A stretch of DNA of 64,000 nucleotides from contig JAHBWG010000038.1 of the NCBI GenBank assembly GCA_019637095.1, positions 1-64,000 of the forward strand, given 5' to 3'. The notes under the pieces were generated by a model. That model ran no database searches. It was not told where the DNA came from and saw nothing but the letters and a program-made list of their open reading frames with translations. Positions within the stretch are counted from its first letter, which is position 1. Each line of letters begins with the position of its first letter. A program made the position numbers and the translations under genes. The stretch comes from Sandaracinaceae bacterium (GTDB lineage: Bacteria; Myxococcota_A; Polyangia; Polyangiales; Sandaracinaceae). Shown here piece by piece: positions 45,349 through 54,290 of the stretch.

Positions 45349-46380
45349 ATGGAAGACGGGCTGACCTATCGCGGGGCGGGGGTGGACATCGAGGCGGGCG
45401 AGCGCCTGGTCGACCGCATCAAGCCGCTCGCGCGCGCGACTCGGATCGAGGGCGTGCTCGGCGGGGTCGGCGGCTTCGCGGGCCTGTTCGAGGTGCCGCC
45501 CGACATGGAGCGGCCCGTGCTGGTCTCGGGAACGGACGGCGTCGGGACGAAGCTGCGCGTCGCGTTCCTCGCCGGCGTCCACGACACCGTCGGGATCGAC
45601 CTCGTGGCCATGTGCGTCAACGACGTGCTCACGGTCGGCGCGCGCCCGCTGTTCTTCCTCGACTACTTCGCGACGGGCGCCCTCGACGTCGACGTCGCCG
45701 AGGCGGTGATCCGCGGCATCGCGAAGGGGTGCGAGCTCGCCGGCTGCGCGCTCCTCGGCGGCGAGACGGCCGAGATGCCGGGCTCCTATCCGCCGGGGGA
45801 GTACGACCTCGCCGGCTTCGCGGTCGGCGTCGTGGAGAAGGCGAAGATCCTCGACGGCTCGGCGGTGCGCGCGGGCGACGTCCTGATCGCCCTGCCTTCG
45901 AGCGGCCTCCACAGCAACGGCTACTCGCTCGCGCGCAAGGCGCTGTTCGAGCGCGGCGGCCTCGACGTCGGCGGGCGGGTCGAGGAGCTCGGCGCGACGC
46001 CGATCGGCGAGGCGCTCCTGGCGCCGACGCGCATCTACGCGCGCGAGGTCGCCGCCGCGCTCGCCGCGAGCCCCATCCACGCGATGTGTCACGTCACGGG
46101 CGGCGGGCTGCCGGGCAACCTCCCGCGCGTGCTCGCGCCCGGCACCGGCGCGCGCATCGAGGCGGCCCCGCCCCCGCTGCCGATCTTCCGTGCGATCGCG
46201 CGGCTCGGCGGCGTCGAGGAGCCGGAGATGCGGCGCGCGTTCAACCTCGGCGTCGGGTACGTCTTCGTGGTGCCGGAGGCGGGCGCCGACGCCGTCCTCG
46301 CGGCGCTGCCCGAGGCCTGGGCGCTCGGGCGCGTGGTGCCGTCGGACGCGAGCGGAGAGGCCCGCGTCGCGTACGCCTGA
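45349..46380 (+). CDS. purM: Phosphoribosylformylglycinamidine cyclo-ligase (AIR synthetase)
   Basis: 343 aa, the usual PurM length. It closes the imidazole ring in purine synthesis with ATP. Motifs: SGTDGVGTKLRVAF, GIDLVAMCVNDVLTVGA, LGGETAEMPGSYPPGEYDLAG, SSGLHSNGYSLARK and HVTGGGLPGNLPRVL. It diverges from the NfnAB-like gene and is followed after 3 bases by a flavoprotein of unrelated type. Confidence 0.97.
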   Translation: MEDGLTYRGAGVDIEAGERLVDRIKPLARATRIEGVLGGVGGFAGLFEVPPDMERPVLVSGTDGVGTKLRVAFLAGVHDTVGIDLVAMCVNDVLTVGARPLFFLDYFATGALDVDVAEAVIRGIAKGCELAGCALLGGETAEMPGSYPPGEYDLAGFAVGVVEKAKILDGSAVRAGDVLIALPSSGLHSNGYSLARKALFERGGLDVGGRVEELGATPIGEALLAPTRIYAREVAAALAASPIHAMCHVTGGGLPGNLPRVLAPGTGARIEAAPPPLPIFRAIARLGGVEEPEMRRAFNLGVGYVFVVPEAGADAVLAALPEAWALGRVVPSDASGEARVAYA

Positions 46381-46383
46381 GCG

Positions 46384-47928
46384 ATGGAGACGCCGGCCAG
46401 CTCCTACGACGTCGTCTGCGTCGGCACCCAGCTCGCGCCGCTGTTGACCGGCGCCCTGCTCGCGAAGCGCGGCTTCCGCGTCCTGCTCGTCTCGCAGGAG
46501 GAGCGACCCCCGACGTACCGGTCGACCGACGACGTCGTCTTCCCGCGCGAGCCCTTCCACTTCGTGCCGGCGAGCTCTCCGATTGCGCGGCGCGTGCTCG
46601 CCGAGCTCGCGGTGCACCCGCGCTTCCGCCGGCACGCGGTGCAGATCGATCCCGCCTTCCAGGTGTGTCTGCCCCGCCACCGCTTCGAGCTCGCGCGCGA
46701 GCCCGAGCTGCTCGGCCGCGAGATCGAGCGCGAGTTCCCCGAGGTGAAGCGGCCCATCGAGGACTTCCTGCGCATCAACGAGGCGCAGCAGCAGCTCTTC
46801 GACGCGGTCTTCGATCACGACCTCGCGTGGCCGCCGGACACGTTCTTCGAGCGCCGCGATCACGCGCGCGCGACGTCGATCCTGCCCTTCGGCAAGCACG
46901 GCACCGCGCTCGATCCGCTCGCGGAGCTGCCCGAGCGGCACCCGTTCCGGCTCGTCGTCGAGCTGCCGGCGCGGTTCTCGGACGGGATGGACCCGGACCA
47001 CACCAACGGCCTGCGGCTCAGCCGGCTCTTCGGCGCGTGGCGCCTCGGCGCGGCCGCGCTCGAGGGCGGCTACGCGACGCTGCGCGCGCTGCTCGTCGAG
47101 GCGATCGAGGCGCACGGCGGCGTGCTGCGCGAGGGCGAGAAGATCGACCGCGTGCGCGTCGGCCGCGGCGGGGTGACCGGCGTCCGCCTCGCCGCGTCGG
47201 GCCAGGAGATCGGCGCCGGGTGGGTGGTGAACGGGGCGCCGCTCCGGAGCCTCTTGTCCTGGGTCCCGGACCGCGCGCCCTTCGAGGAGCTGTTCGAGCG
47301 GATCGGCGAGCCGGTCGTCCGCTACTACCGCTACACGCTGAACCTGCGCGTGCGGCCCGAGGCGGTCCCGGAGGGGATGAGCCAGGAGGTCTTCTTCGTG
47401 CGCGACCCCCGTCGCCCGCTCGTCGGCGCGAACGCGCTGCACGTCGAGGCGCCGCCGGTGCGCGAGGACGGGCGGCGCCACCTCACCGTGGAGGCGCTGC
47501 TCCCGCGTCGCGCGGTCGAGGAGACGAGCGACTTCGCCTCGACGATGCGCGAGCGCGTGGTCGCGTCGCTGTCCGATCTGATGCCGTTCCTCGGGGAGCA
47601 CGCCGAGCTCATCGACTCGCCGCACGACGGCCGCGGCGCGCAGGACCTCGAGCGGCGGATGAGCGTGACGCCGGCGGAGCCGTGGCACCGCGGCGTCGCG
47701 ACCATGCGCGCCGTGTACGGCTTCCCGGTGAGCACCTCGCTCGGGATCGCGGCGCTGCCCGTGCGCGCGCCCGTCAAGCGGCTGCTGTTCGCGAGCGATC
47801 AGGTCGTCCCGGGGCTCGGCCTCGAGGGGCTCTTCCTCGCGGCGTGGTCCGCCGCGCGCGTCGTGAGCCGCGCCGATGCCCGGCGCGATCGGCTCCGCCG
47901 CGGCCGGTGGGGCAAGCTCGAGCTGTAG
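46384..47928 (+). CDS. Phytoene desaturase-like FAD protein with degenerate dinucleotide motif
   Basis: 514 aa. It has the overall layout of the carotenoid isomerase/phytoene desaturase amine-oxidase superfamily. A Rossmann-like N-terminus (YDVVCVGTQLAPLLTGALLAKRGFRVLLV) and a C-terminal strand (LLFASDQVVPGLGLEGLFLAAWSAARVVS) correspond to the FAD-binding ends. The N-terminal glycine motif is altered: where active members have G-x-G-x-x-G it reads V-G-T-Q-L-A-P-L-L-T-G, keeping only the first and last glycine. It may bind FAD weakly or not at all. Function unknown. It follows purM by 3 bases and is probably co-transcribed. Confidence 0.7.
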   Translation: METPASSYDVVCVGTQLAPLLTGALLAKRGFRVLLVSQEERPPTYRSTDDVVFPREPFHFVPASSPIARRVLAELAVHPRFRRHAVQIDPAFQVCLPRHRFELAREPELLGREIEREFPEVKRPIEDFLRINEAQQQLFDAVFDHDLAWPPDTFFERRDHARATSILPFGKHGTALDPLAELPERHPFRLVVELPARFSDGMDPDHTNGLRLSRLFGAWRLGAAALEGGYATLRALLVEAIEAHGGVLREGEKIDRVRVGRGGVTGVRLAASGQEIGAGWVVNGAPLRSLLSWVPDRAPFEELFERIGEPVVRYYRYTLNLRVRPEAVPEGMSQEVFFVRDPRRPLVGANALHVEAPPVREDGRRHLTVEALLPRRAVEETSDFASTMRERVVASLSDLMPFLGEHAELIDSPHDGRGAQDLERRMSVTPAEPWHRGVATMRAVYGFPVSTSLGIAALPVRAPVKRLLFASDQVVPGLGLEGLFLAAWSAARVVSRADARRDRLRRGRWGKLEL

Positions 47929-47966
47929 CCGAGCACGGACGGCGCCCGGTGGTAGCATCGCGCTCG

Positions 47967-49544
47967 GTGTCGGAGGACACATCCGTCGGAGGCGCGATCG
48001 GACCGTACCGCGTCGTGGCCCCGCTCGAAGACGGCGGGATGGCCTCGCTGTACCTCGCGCATCGCCCGCCCGCGCGCGACATCGTCGCCGTGAAGGTCAT
48101 CCGCACGCGCCTGCGCGACGACTCGGCGATGGTCCGCATGTTCCAGGACGAGGCGCGCACGCTGACCCACGTCCGCCACCCGAACGTCGTGCGGGTGCTC
48201 GACTCGGGCGAGTACGAGCACGGCCGCTACCTCGCGATGGAGTACCTGCACGGCTGCTCGCTCGCGCGCCTGCGCGACGAGCTCGAGCGGCGCGAGGTGC
48301 CCCTGCCGGTCGACGTCGTCGCGCACGTCGGGATCGAGGTCGCCGAGGCGCTCCACGCCGCGCACGGCGCGCTCGACGCGGACGGCAAGGCGCTCGGGAT
48401 CGTGCACCGCGACGTGAGCCCGCAGAACGTGATGATCTCCGAGAACGGCAACGTGAAGCTGATCGACTTCGGCGTCGCGAAGGCGCACGGCCGCCTCGAG
48501 GTCACGAACGCGCGCACGATGGTCAAGGGCAAGCTCCGCTACATGGCGCCCGAGCAGGTGAGCGGGAAGCCCGTCGACGGCCGGACCGACATCTTCGCGC
48601 TCGGCATCGTGCTCTGGGAGTGCCTCACCGGGCGCAAGTTCGCCGCGCGCGACGGCGAGGGCGACCTCTTCGCGCGCCTGATGGATCCGCGCGCCACGCC
48701 GCCGAGCGAAGACAACCCCGACGTGCCGGCGGCGCTCGACGACGTGGTGCTCGCGGCCCTCGCGCGCGAGCCGAAGGACCGGCCGGCCACCGCCCGCGAG
48801 CTCGCCGAGCGCATCGCGGCCGCCGCCGACGTGTCGCGCGGCCGCGACCAGCTCCGCGCGCTGGTCGATCGGATGTTCGGGATCGAGCTCGCGTACACGC
48901 GCCGGTGGATCACCGACTCCTTCCATCTGCCCGAGGACGAGTGGCACCTCGAGCCGCCCGCCGCGGGCGACCCTGGCACGACCACCCGCGCGATGGGTCG
49001 CGAGGTGCTCGCGGCGCTCGCGGCGCGCAAGGTCGCGGAGGAGCGGCGCGACGCCTCGCTCGCCGAGACGCTCGTCGCCGAGGAGGCCGACGGGCGGCCC
49101 GATCCGACGCGGCGCGAGCGACGGCGCGGCGGCGGGCGCCGCGGCAAGCTCGACCTCACGTTCTCGCTCGCGAAGCCGCGCGGGCTCGACGCGACCGGCG
49201 CGCGCCCGCTCGCGGCGCCGTTCGACGAGCCCGTCACCCTCCCCGACACCGGACCGGACGCGGAGCCGTTCGACGCGGGCAACGACACCGACAACCTCGC
49301 CATGCGCTGCCTCGCGAGCCTGCGGCAGGCGACGTGGGCGGAGCTGCCCGCCGGCGCGCCGCCGCCGCTCTCGCTCATCGCGTCGCTCGAGGAGATCACG
49401 CCCGACGCGCTCCCGCCGCCGTCGTCACGGCCGCCGCCTCCTGCGGCGCCCGCGTCGCGCGGCTGGGTGCTGCTCGTCGCGGTCGCGGTGATCGTCCTGA
49501 TGGCGAGCCTCGGGATCACCCTGATCGTGCTCACGAGCGGGTAG
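47967..49544 (+). CDS. Tail-anchored Ser/Thr protein kinase
   Basis: 525 aa. The kinase domain is at about residues 10-280, with K43 in VAVKVIR, HRDVSPQN, DFGVAK and RYMAPEQVSG. HRDVSPQN instead of HRDIKPEN is common in myxobacterial kinases. The glycine loop is loose (LEDGGMASLYLA). A basic linker (RRERRRGGGRRGK) and an acidic region follow, then a single C-terminal membrane helix (WVLLVAVAVIVLMASLGITLIVL) with almost nothing outside, so it works as a membrane-tethered cytoplasmic kinase. The GTG at 47967 is preferred over one at 47949 because TAGCAT (47953-47958) lies between them. It ends 9 bases before pilT. Confidence 0.9.
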   Translation: MSEDTSVGGAIGPYRVVAPLEDGGMASLYLAHRPPARDIVAVKVIRTRLRDDSAMVRMFQDEARTLTHVRHPNVVRVLDSGEYEHGRYLAMEYLHGCSLARLRDELERREVPLPVDVVAHVGIEVAEALHAAHGALDADGKALGIVHRDVSPQNVMISENGNVKLIDFGVAKAHGRLEVTNARTMVKGKLRYMAPEQVSGKPVDGRTDIFALGIVLWECLTGRKFAARDGEGDLFARLMDPRATPPSEDNPDVPAALDDVVLAALAREPKDRPATARELAERIAAAADVSRGRDQLRALVDRMFGIELAYTRRWITDSFHLPEDEWHLEPPAAGDPGTTTRAMGREVLAALAARKVAEERRDASLAETLVAEEADGRPDPTRRERRRGGGRRGKLDLTFSLAKPRGLDATGARPLAAPFDEPVTLPDTGPDAEPFDAGNDTDNLAMRCLASLRQATWAELPAGAPPPLSLIASLEEITPDALPPPSSRPPPPAAPASRGWVLLVAVAVIVLMASLGITLIVLTSG

Positions 49545-49553
49545 ACTGGCCCC

Positions 49554-50672
49554 ATGGACGGTCAGCCGCGCTTCACGATCCACCAGCTCCTCAAGGTCAT
49601 GATCGACCGCGGGGCCTCCGACCTCCACGTCACCACCGGCACGCCGCCGCAGCTCCGCATCGACGGCTCGCTCGTCCCGCTCAAGACGGAGCCGCTCGAC
49701 GCGGTCGAGACCAAGCAGCTCTGCTACTCGGTCATGTCCGAGGAGCAGACGGTCCGGTTCGAGAAGAGCAACGAGCTCGACCTCTCCTTCGGCGTACGCG
49801 GCCTCTCGCGCTTCCGCGCGAACATCTTCATGCAGCGCGGCGCGGTCGCGGGCGCGTTCCGCGCCATCCCGTTCAAGATCCTCTCGTTCGAGGAGCTCGG
49901 GCTGCCGCCGGTGGTCGCGCAGCTCGCGAACATCCCGCGCGGCCTCGTACTCGTCACCGGACCGACCGGCTCGGGCAAGTCGACGACGCTCGCCGCGATG
50001 ATCGACAAGATCAACCGGGAGCGCCGCGAGCACATCCTCACGATCGAGGATCCGATCGAGTACCTGCACGCCAACAAGCTCTGCGTGGTCAACCAGCGCG
50101 AGGTCGGCGCGGACACGAACAGCTTCAAGATCGCGCTCAAGTACGTCCTGCGGCAGGACCCGGACGTGGTGCTCGTCGGCGAGATGCGCGACCTCGAGAC
50201 GATCGAGTCCGCGCTCACGATCTCGGAGACCGGTCACCTCGTCTTCGCGACGCTCCACACGAACGGCGCGATCAGCTCGATCAACCGCATCATCGACGTG
50301 TTCCCCGCCCACCAGCAGCCGCAGGTACGCGCGCAGCTGTCGTTCGTGTTGCAGGGTGTGCTCTGCCAGAACCTCGTCGCGCGCGCCGACGGGCCGGGCC
50401 GCGCCCTCGTGCTCGAGGTCATGATCCCGGACCCCGCCATCCGGAACCTCATCCGCGAGGACAAGGTCCACCAGATCTACTCGTCGATGCAGATCGGCCA
50501 GGCCAAGAGCGGGATGCAGACGTTCAACCAGTCCCTCATGGCGCTCTTCCTCCGGCGGGTCATCTCGCTCGAAGACGCGCTCGGACGCTCCCCCGACCCG
50601 GGCGAGCTCCAGCGCATGGTCGAGGAGCACCAGCGCGGCGCGGCCGCGGCCAAGGGCGCCCCGAAGCGCTGA
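49554..50672 (+). CDS. pilT: Type IV pilus retraction ATPase PilT
   Basis: 372 aa hexameric ATPase that depolymerises the pilus and drives twitching or S-motility. Walker A GPTGSGKSTTLAAM, the Asp box (ILTIEDPIEYLH), Walker B-like VLVGEMRDLETI, the His box (GHLVFATLHTNGA) and the retraction motif region near the C-terminus (AIRNLIREDKVHQIYSSMQ, AIRNLIRE being the PilT signature) are all present. TAGACT lies 6 bases before the ATG and overlaps the stop of the kinase gene. Confidence 0.97.
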   Translation: MDGQPRFTIHQLLKVMIDRGASDLHVTTGTPPQLRIDGSLVPLKTEPLDAVETKQLCYSVMSEEQTVRFEKSNELDLSFGVRGLSRFRANIFMQRGAVAGAFRAIPFKILSFEELGLPPVVAQLANIPRGLVLVTGPTGSGKSTTLAAMIDKINRERREHILTIEDPIEYLHANKLCVVNQREVGADTNSFKIALKYVLRQDPDVVLVGEMRDLETIESALTISETGHLVFATLHTNGAISSINRIIDVFPAHQQPQVRAQLSFVLQGVLCQNLVARADGPGRALVLEVMIPDPAIRNLIREDKVHQIYSSMQIGQAKSGMQTFNQSLMALFLRRVISLEDALGRSPDPGELQRMVEEHQRGAAAAKGAPKR

Positions 50673-50698
50673 GCGGCCTGCGGATGGCGTCAACGTTT

Positions 50699-50728
50699 TT
50701 GCCCGGCGCGCGGCGCGAGAGGTAGACT
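50699..50728 (+). promoter_or_regulatory. Likely promoter of pilC: TTGCCC-18-TAGACT
   Basis: -35 TTGCCC at 50699-50704 and -10 TAGACT at 50723-50728 with an 18-base spacer, 12 bases before the pilC ATG. It lies in the 68-base gap after pilT, so pilC-pilS can be transcribed separately. Confidence 0.5.
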
Positions 50729-50740
50729 CGTACGGCCAGC

Positions 50741-51952
50741 ATGGCTGAATTCGTCTACGAGGCGCGGGCCCGCTCCGGGGAAGTTCGCAAAGGGGTCATG
50801 GAGGCCGAGACCGCCGAGATGGTGGAGACGCGGCTCAAGGCCCAGAACCTCGCGCCGGTGAAGGTCAAGAAGAAGCCGAAGGAGCTCAGCCTCTCGTTCG
50901 GCTCCCCGGTCTCCGAGAAGGAGCTGGTCATCTTCACGCGCCAGTTCGCGACGATGATCGACGCGGGCCTGCCGCTCGTGCAGTGCCTGGAGATCCTCTC
51001 CGGCCAGGGCGACAACAAGCAGTTCAACAAGATCATCAAGGAGGTGAAGGCCTACGTGGAGGGCGGCGGCACGTTCTCGGACGCGCTCTCCAAGCACCCG
51101 AAGGTCTTCGACTCGCTGTACGTGAACCTGGTCGCCGCGGGCGAGCTCGGCGGCATCCTCGACACGATCCTGTCGCGGCTCGCCGTCTACATCGAGAAGC
51201 GCGTCAAGCTGAAGTCGCAGGTCCGCGGCGCGCTCATCTATCCGTCGATCATCGCGTTCGTCGCCGTCAGCGTCATCTTCATCCTGCTCACCTGGGTCAT
51301 CCCGGCGTTCCAGGCGATGTTCCGCGACTTCGGCGGGGAGGACTCCCTCCCCGCGATCACGCGCTTCGTCATCGCGGTCAGCCACGGCTTCGTCGACAAC
51401 CTGCCGATCCTGATCGTGCTCGTCGTCGCGTTCGGGGTGGTGTTCTCGCTCACCTACCGGACCCCGAAGGGCAAACGCTTCTGGCACAAGACGCTGCTCG
51501 GCGCGCCGCTGCTCGGCCCGGTCATGCGCAAAATCGCGGTCGCGCGCTTCTGCCGGACCCTCGGGACGCTGCTGTCGTCGGGCGTGCCCATCCTCGACGC
51601 GATGGACATCGTGGCCAAGAGCGCCGGCAACACGATCGTCGAGGACGCGATCAACACGACCAGCGATCGCATCCGCGAGGGCCGGACGATGGCCGAGCCG
51701 CTGATGGAGACGAAGGTCTTCCCGCCGATGGTCGTGCAGATGATCGGCGTCGGCGAGCAGACGGGCGCGCTCGACAACATGCTCAACAAGATCGCCGACT
51801 TCTACGAGGAGGAGGTCGACGTCGCGGTCGCCGCGCTGACGAGCATGCTCGAGCCGATCATGCTCGTCGTGATGGGCGGCATCGTCGGCTTCATCATGAT
51901 CGCGATGTACATGCCGATCTTCGAGATCGCGGGACAGGTCCAGTCGGAGTAG
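50741..51952 (+). CDS. pilC: Type IV pilus inner-membrane platform protein PilC
   Basis: 403 aa GspF/PilC-family protein that couples PilB/PilT ATPases to pilus assembly. Two cytoplasmic helical-bundle repeats (FTRQFATMIDAGLPLVQCLEIL and FCRTLGTLLSSGVPILDAMDIV) are separated by membrane helices (about residues 168-190 and 221-240), with a final membrane segment LEPIMLVVMGGIVGFIMIAMYMP. Full-length for the family. pilS begins 2 bases after its stop. Confidence 0.96.
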   Translation: MAEFVYEARARSGEVRKGVMEAETAEMVETRLKAQNLAPVKVKKKPKELSLSFGSPVSEKELVIFTRQFATMIDAGLPLVQCLEILSGQGDNKQFNKIIKEVKAYVEGGGTFSDALSKHPKVFDSLYVNLVAAGELGGILDTILSRLAVYIEKRVKLKSQVRGALIYPSIIAFVAVSVIFILLTWVIPAFQAMFRDFGGEDSLPAITRFVIAVSHGFVDNLPILIVLVVAFGVVFSLTYRTPKGKRFWHKTLLGAPLLGPVMRKIAVARFCRTLGTLLSSGVPILDAMDIVAKSAGNTIVEDAINTTSDRIREGRTMAEPLMETKVFPPMVVQMIGVGEQTGALDNMLNKIADFYEEEVDVAVAALTSMLEPIMLVVMGGIVGFIMIAMYMPIFEIAGQVQSE

Positions 51953-51954
51953 CC

Positions 51955-53583
51955 GTGCCCGAGACGCTCCCGCTCCGACGTCGCCAGCTGTGGCTGCTCG
52001 GCGGGAGGCTCGCGGTCGCCACGCTCCTGCTCGGCGGCTACTTCTTCTTCGGAGATCGGCCGGGTGGCTTCACGCAAGACGCCTTGCTCGCGCTCATCTC
52101 CGCGACCTTCGCGGTGAGCCTCGCCTCGCTCGTCGCGCTGCCGCGCGTCGGGCGCCCGGACCTGCTCGTCGCCGCGCAGCTCGTCTACGACCTCGGCCTC
52201 GTCACCGGGCTCGTGTACCTGTTCGGCGGCGTCGGCAGCGGCTTCAGCTTCCTCTACGGCGTGGTCATCCTCGCCTCGGCGATCCTCCTCGGCGCACGCG
52301 CCGCGCAGCTCGTCACGGCGACCGCGCTCGTGCTCTACCTCGTCGTCGGCATCGGGCTCGCGAACGAGTGGATCCCGCCGCCGCCCGACGCGCCGGAGAT
52401 GGCGACCGACCTGCCGCTCGACGCGCTCGGGCTCAACGTCCTGCGCACGCTCGTCGGGCTCATCCTGGTCGGCGTCCTCGCCGGCGGGCTCGCGGAGCGG
52501 CTCCAGCGCGCGGGCGGGCAGCTCCGCGAGGTCGAGCAGAGCGCGGCGGAGTACGCGACGCTCAACGAGGACATCCTGCGCTCGCTCGCCTCGGGGCTCC
52601 TGACGACCGACCTCGAGGGCGTGATCGTGCGCATCAACCCCGCCGGCGCCGCGCTCCTCGGCGGCGCGCCGGACGCGCTCGAGGGCCAGCGGGCGGACAC
52701 GCTGCTGCCGTTCGATCCCGCCGCGCAGAAGAACGTCGAGCGCGGCGACGGGACCGCGCGACGGATCGACGGGAGCACCTTCCCCGTCGGGTTCTCGTGC
52801 TCGCCGCTGCGCGACGGGCGCGGCGAGCACCGCGGCTCGCTCGTCCTGTTCTCCGATCTGACCGAGCTGACGACGCTCCGTCAGAAGGCCGAGCGCGCGG
52901 AGCGGCTCGCCGCGCTCGGCCGCCTCGCGGCCGGGCTCGCGCACGAGATCCGCAACCCGCTCGGCTCGATCTCGGGCTCGGTCGAGCTCGTCCGGGAGGC
53001 CGCCGACCTCGACCCAGAGGACGCGCGCCTGCTCTCGCTCGTCCTCGACGAGGTCGACCGCCTCGACGCGCTCGTCACGACGATGCTGGACGTGGGGCGC
53101 CCCCGCGAGCCCGAGCTCACGTCGGTGGATCTCGGCGCGCTCGTCGACGCGGTGGCGAAGGTCGTCCGCCCGACGACGCCGATCGCGATCCGGGTCCAGG
53201 CGCCGCCGGATCCGGTGCGCGCGCTCGGCGACCCCGGGCAGCTCCGGCAGGTGATCTGGAACCTGCTGAAGAACGCGCTCCAGTTCTCGCCTCCCGGCGG
53301 CGAGGTGCGCGTCGAGGTCGGCTGGGACGAGGACGCGCGCCCGCGTATCGCGGTCAGCGACGACGGCCCCGGGATCGAGGCCGAGGACATGGAGCACCTG
53401 TTCGACATGTTCTTCACCAAGCGACGGCACGGCGTCGGGCTCGGCCTCGCGCTCGTGCGACAGATCGTCGAGGCGCACCGCGGGCGCGTCGTGGTCGACA
53501 GCCGCCCGGGCGAGGGGTCGACCTTCTCGGTGCACCTCTCGGCGGCCGGCATCGAGGAGCGCGCCTCCACCCCGCACCCGTGA
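51955..53583 (+). CDS. pilS: PilS-like membrane histidine kinase
   Basis: 542 aa. About six N-terminal membrane helices (residues 15-185) are followed by a PAS domain (about 205-300). The kinase core has LAAGLAHEIRNPLGSISGSV (phospho-acceptor His), NLLKNALQFSP (N box), VSDDGPGI (G1) and FFTKRRHGVGLGLALVRQI (F/G2). PilS senses pilin and controls pilA through the response regulator PilR. The GTG at 51955 follows the pilC stop by 2 bases. The usual partner pilR is not next; the following gene is on the other strand. Confidence 0.88.
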   Translation: MPETLPLRRRQLWLLGGRLAVATLLLGGYFFFGDRPGGFTQDALLALISATFAVSLASLVALPRVGRPDLLVAAQLVYDLGLVTGLVYLFGGVGSGFSFLYGVVILASAILLGARAAQLVTATALVLYLVVGIGLANEWIPPPPDAPEMATDLPLDALGLNVLRTLVGLILVGVLAGGLAERLQRAGGQLREVEQSAAEYATLNEDILRSLASGLLTTDLEGVIVRINPAGAALLGGAPDALEGQRADTLLPFDPAAQKNVERGDGTARRIDGSTFPVGFSCSPLRDGRGEHRGSLVLFSDLTELTTLRQKAERAERLAALGRLAAGLAHEIRNPLGSISGSVELVREAADLDPEDARLLSLVLDEVDRLDALVTTMLDVGRPREPELTSVDLGALVDAVAKVVRPTTPIAIRVQAPPDPVRALGDPGQLRQVIWNLLKNALQFSPPGGEVRVEVGWDEDARPRIAVSDDGPGIEAEDMEHLFDMFFTKRRHGVGLGLALVRQIVEAHRGRVVVDSRPGEGSTFSVHLSAAGIEERASTPHP

Positions 53584-53609
53584 GCGATCGAAGACCTACG
53601 GCGAGTCGG

Positions 53610-54290
53610 TCACTCGGCGAGCGCGTCGACGACGGCCTCGAGCACGTCGGGCTCGAAGAGCATGCCGTTGTGCCCGATGGTCTCGAACCAGCGCACTTCG
53701 GCGTCCGGCAGCGCGGCCGCGCTCGCGGGCGGCGTGACCATGAGGTCGGCGCCGGCGACGAGCGCGGTGTGCGAGACGCCCTCGGCGCGGTGACGGCCGA
53801 GGTGCAAGCGGCGCACGATCGGGCTCTCGGGCACGAGCGCGGCGCGGAGCGGTCCCGGCGCGAGCCGCGCGCTCCTCGTACCGGCGTGCGGCGTCGCGAG
53901 CGTGACGAGCCGGCTCACCCGCGCTGCGCCGCCGAGCTCCTGCACGTACCAGCGCGCGAGCAGGCCACCGAGCGAGTGCCCGACGAGGTCGAGCCGCGCG
54001 CCCGGATCGACGTGCCGCTCGACGTGCGCGGCGAGCCCCTCCGCGACGCGGTGGAACGAGGTGAGCGAGCCGTACGTGAAGTCGAGCGTCGAGACGCCGA
54101 GGCGCTCCTCGACGTGCGCGCGCATCGGCTCGAACACCGGCCCGGCCGCGCCGAAGCCGTGCACGAACACGACGACGCGCGCGGCCTCGCCGGGCACGTA
54201 GCGACGCGGGCGGCGCCCCCGGATCATCAGCGCGCCCTGGCGCGCCCACGCCATCGCCTCGCGGCCGAGCATGCGCGCCGACTCACGCAT
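53610..54290 (-). CDS. Lipase-like alpha/beta hydrolase
   Basis: 226 aa. The oxyanion motif FVHGFGAAGPVFEPM and the nucleophile elbow GHSLGGLLARWYVQ resemble PGAP1/lipase class 2-type hydrolases. The triad His is likely in IGHNGMLFEP near the C-terminus, and an acid lies in between. No signal peptide, though residues 1-25 are amphipathic. Its start overlaps the end of the SDR gene, so the two are coupled. Confidence 0.82.
   Translation of the reverse strand: MRESARMLGREAMAWARQGALMIRGRRPRRYVPGEAARVVVFVHGFGAAGPVFEPMRAHVEERLGVSTLDFTYGSLTSFHRVAEGLAAHVERHVDPGARLDLVGHSLGGLLARWYVQELGGAARVSRLVTLATPHAGTRSARLAPGPLRAALVPESPIVRRLHLGRHRAEGVSHTALVAGADLMVTPPASAAALPDAEVRWFETIGHNGMLFEPDVLEAVVDALAE

Noticed and set aside
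45259-47982. 907-codon minus-strand frame opposite purM and the flavoprotein
   Set aside because: purM on the plus strand is unambiguous; the minus frame is Arg/His/Glu-rich noise.
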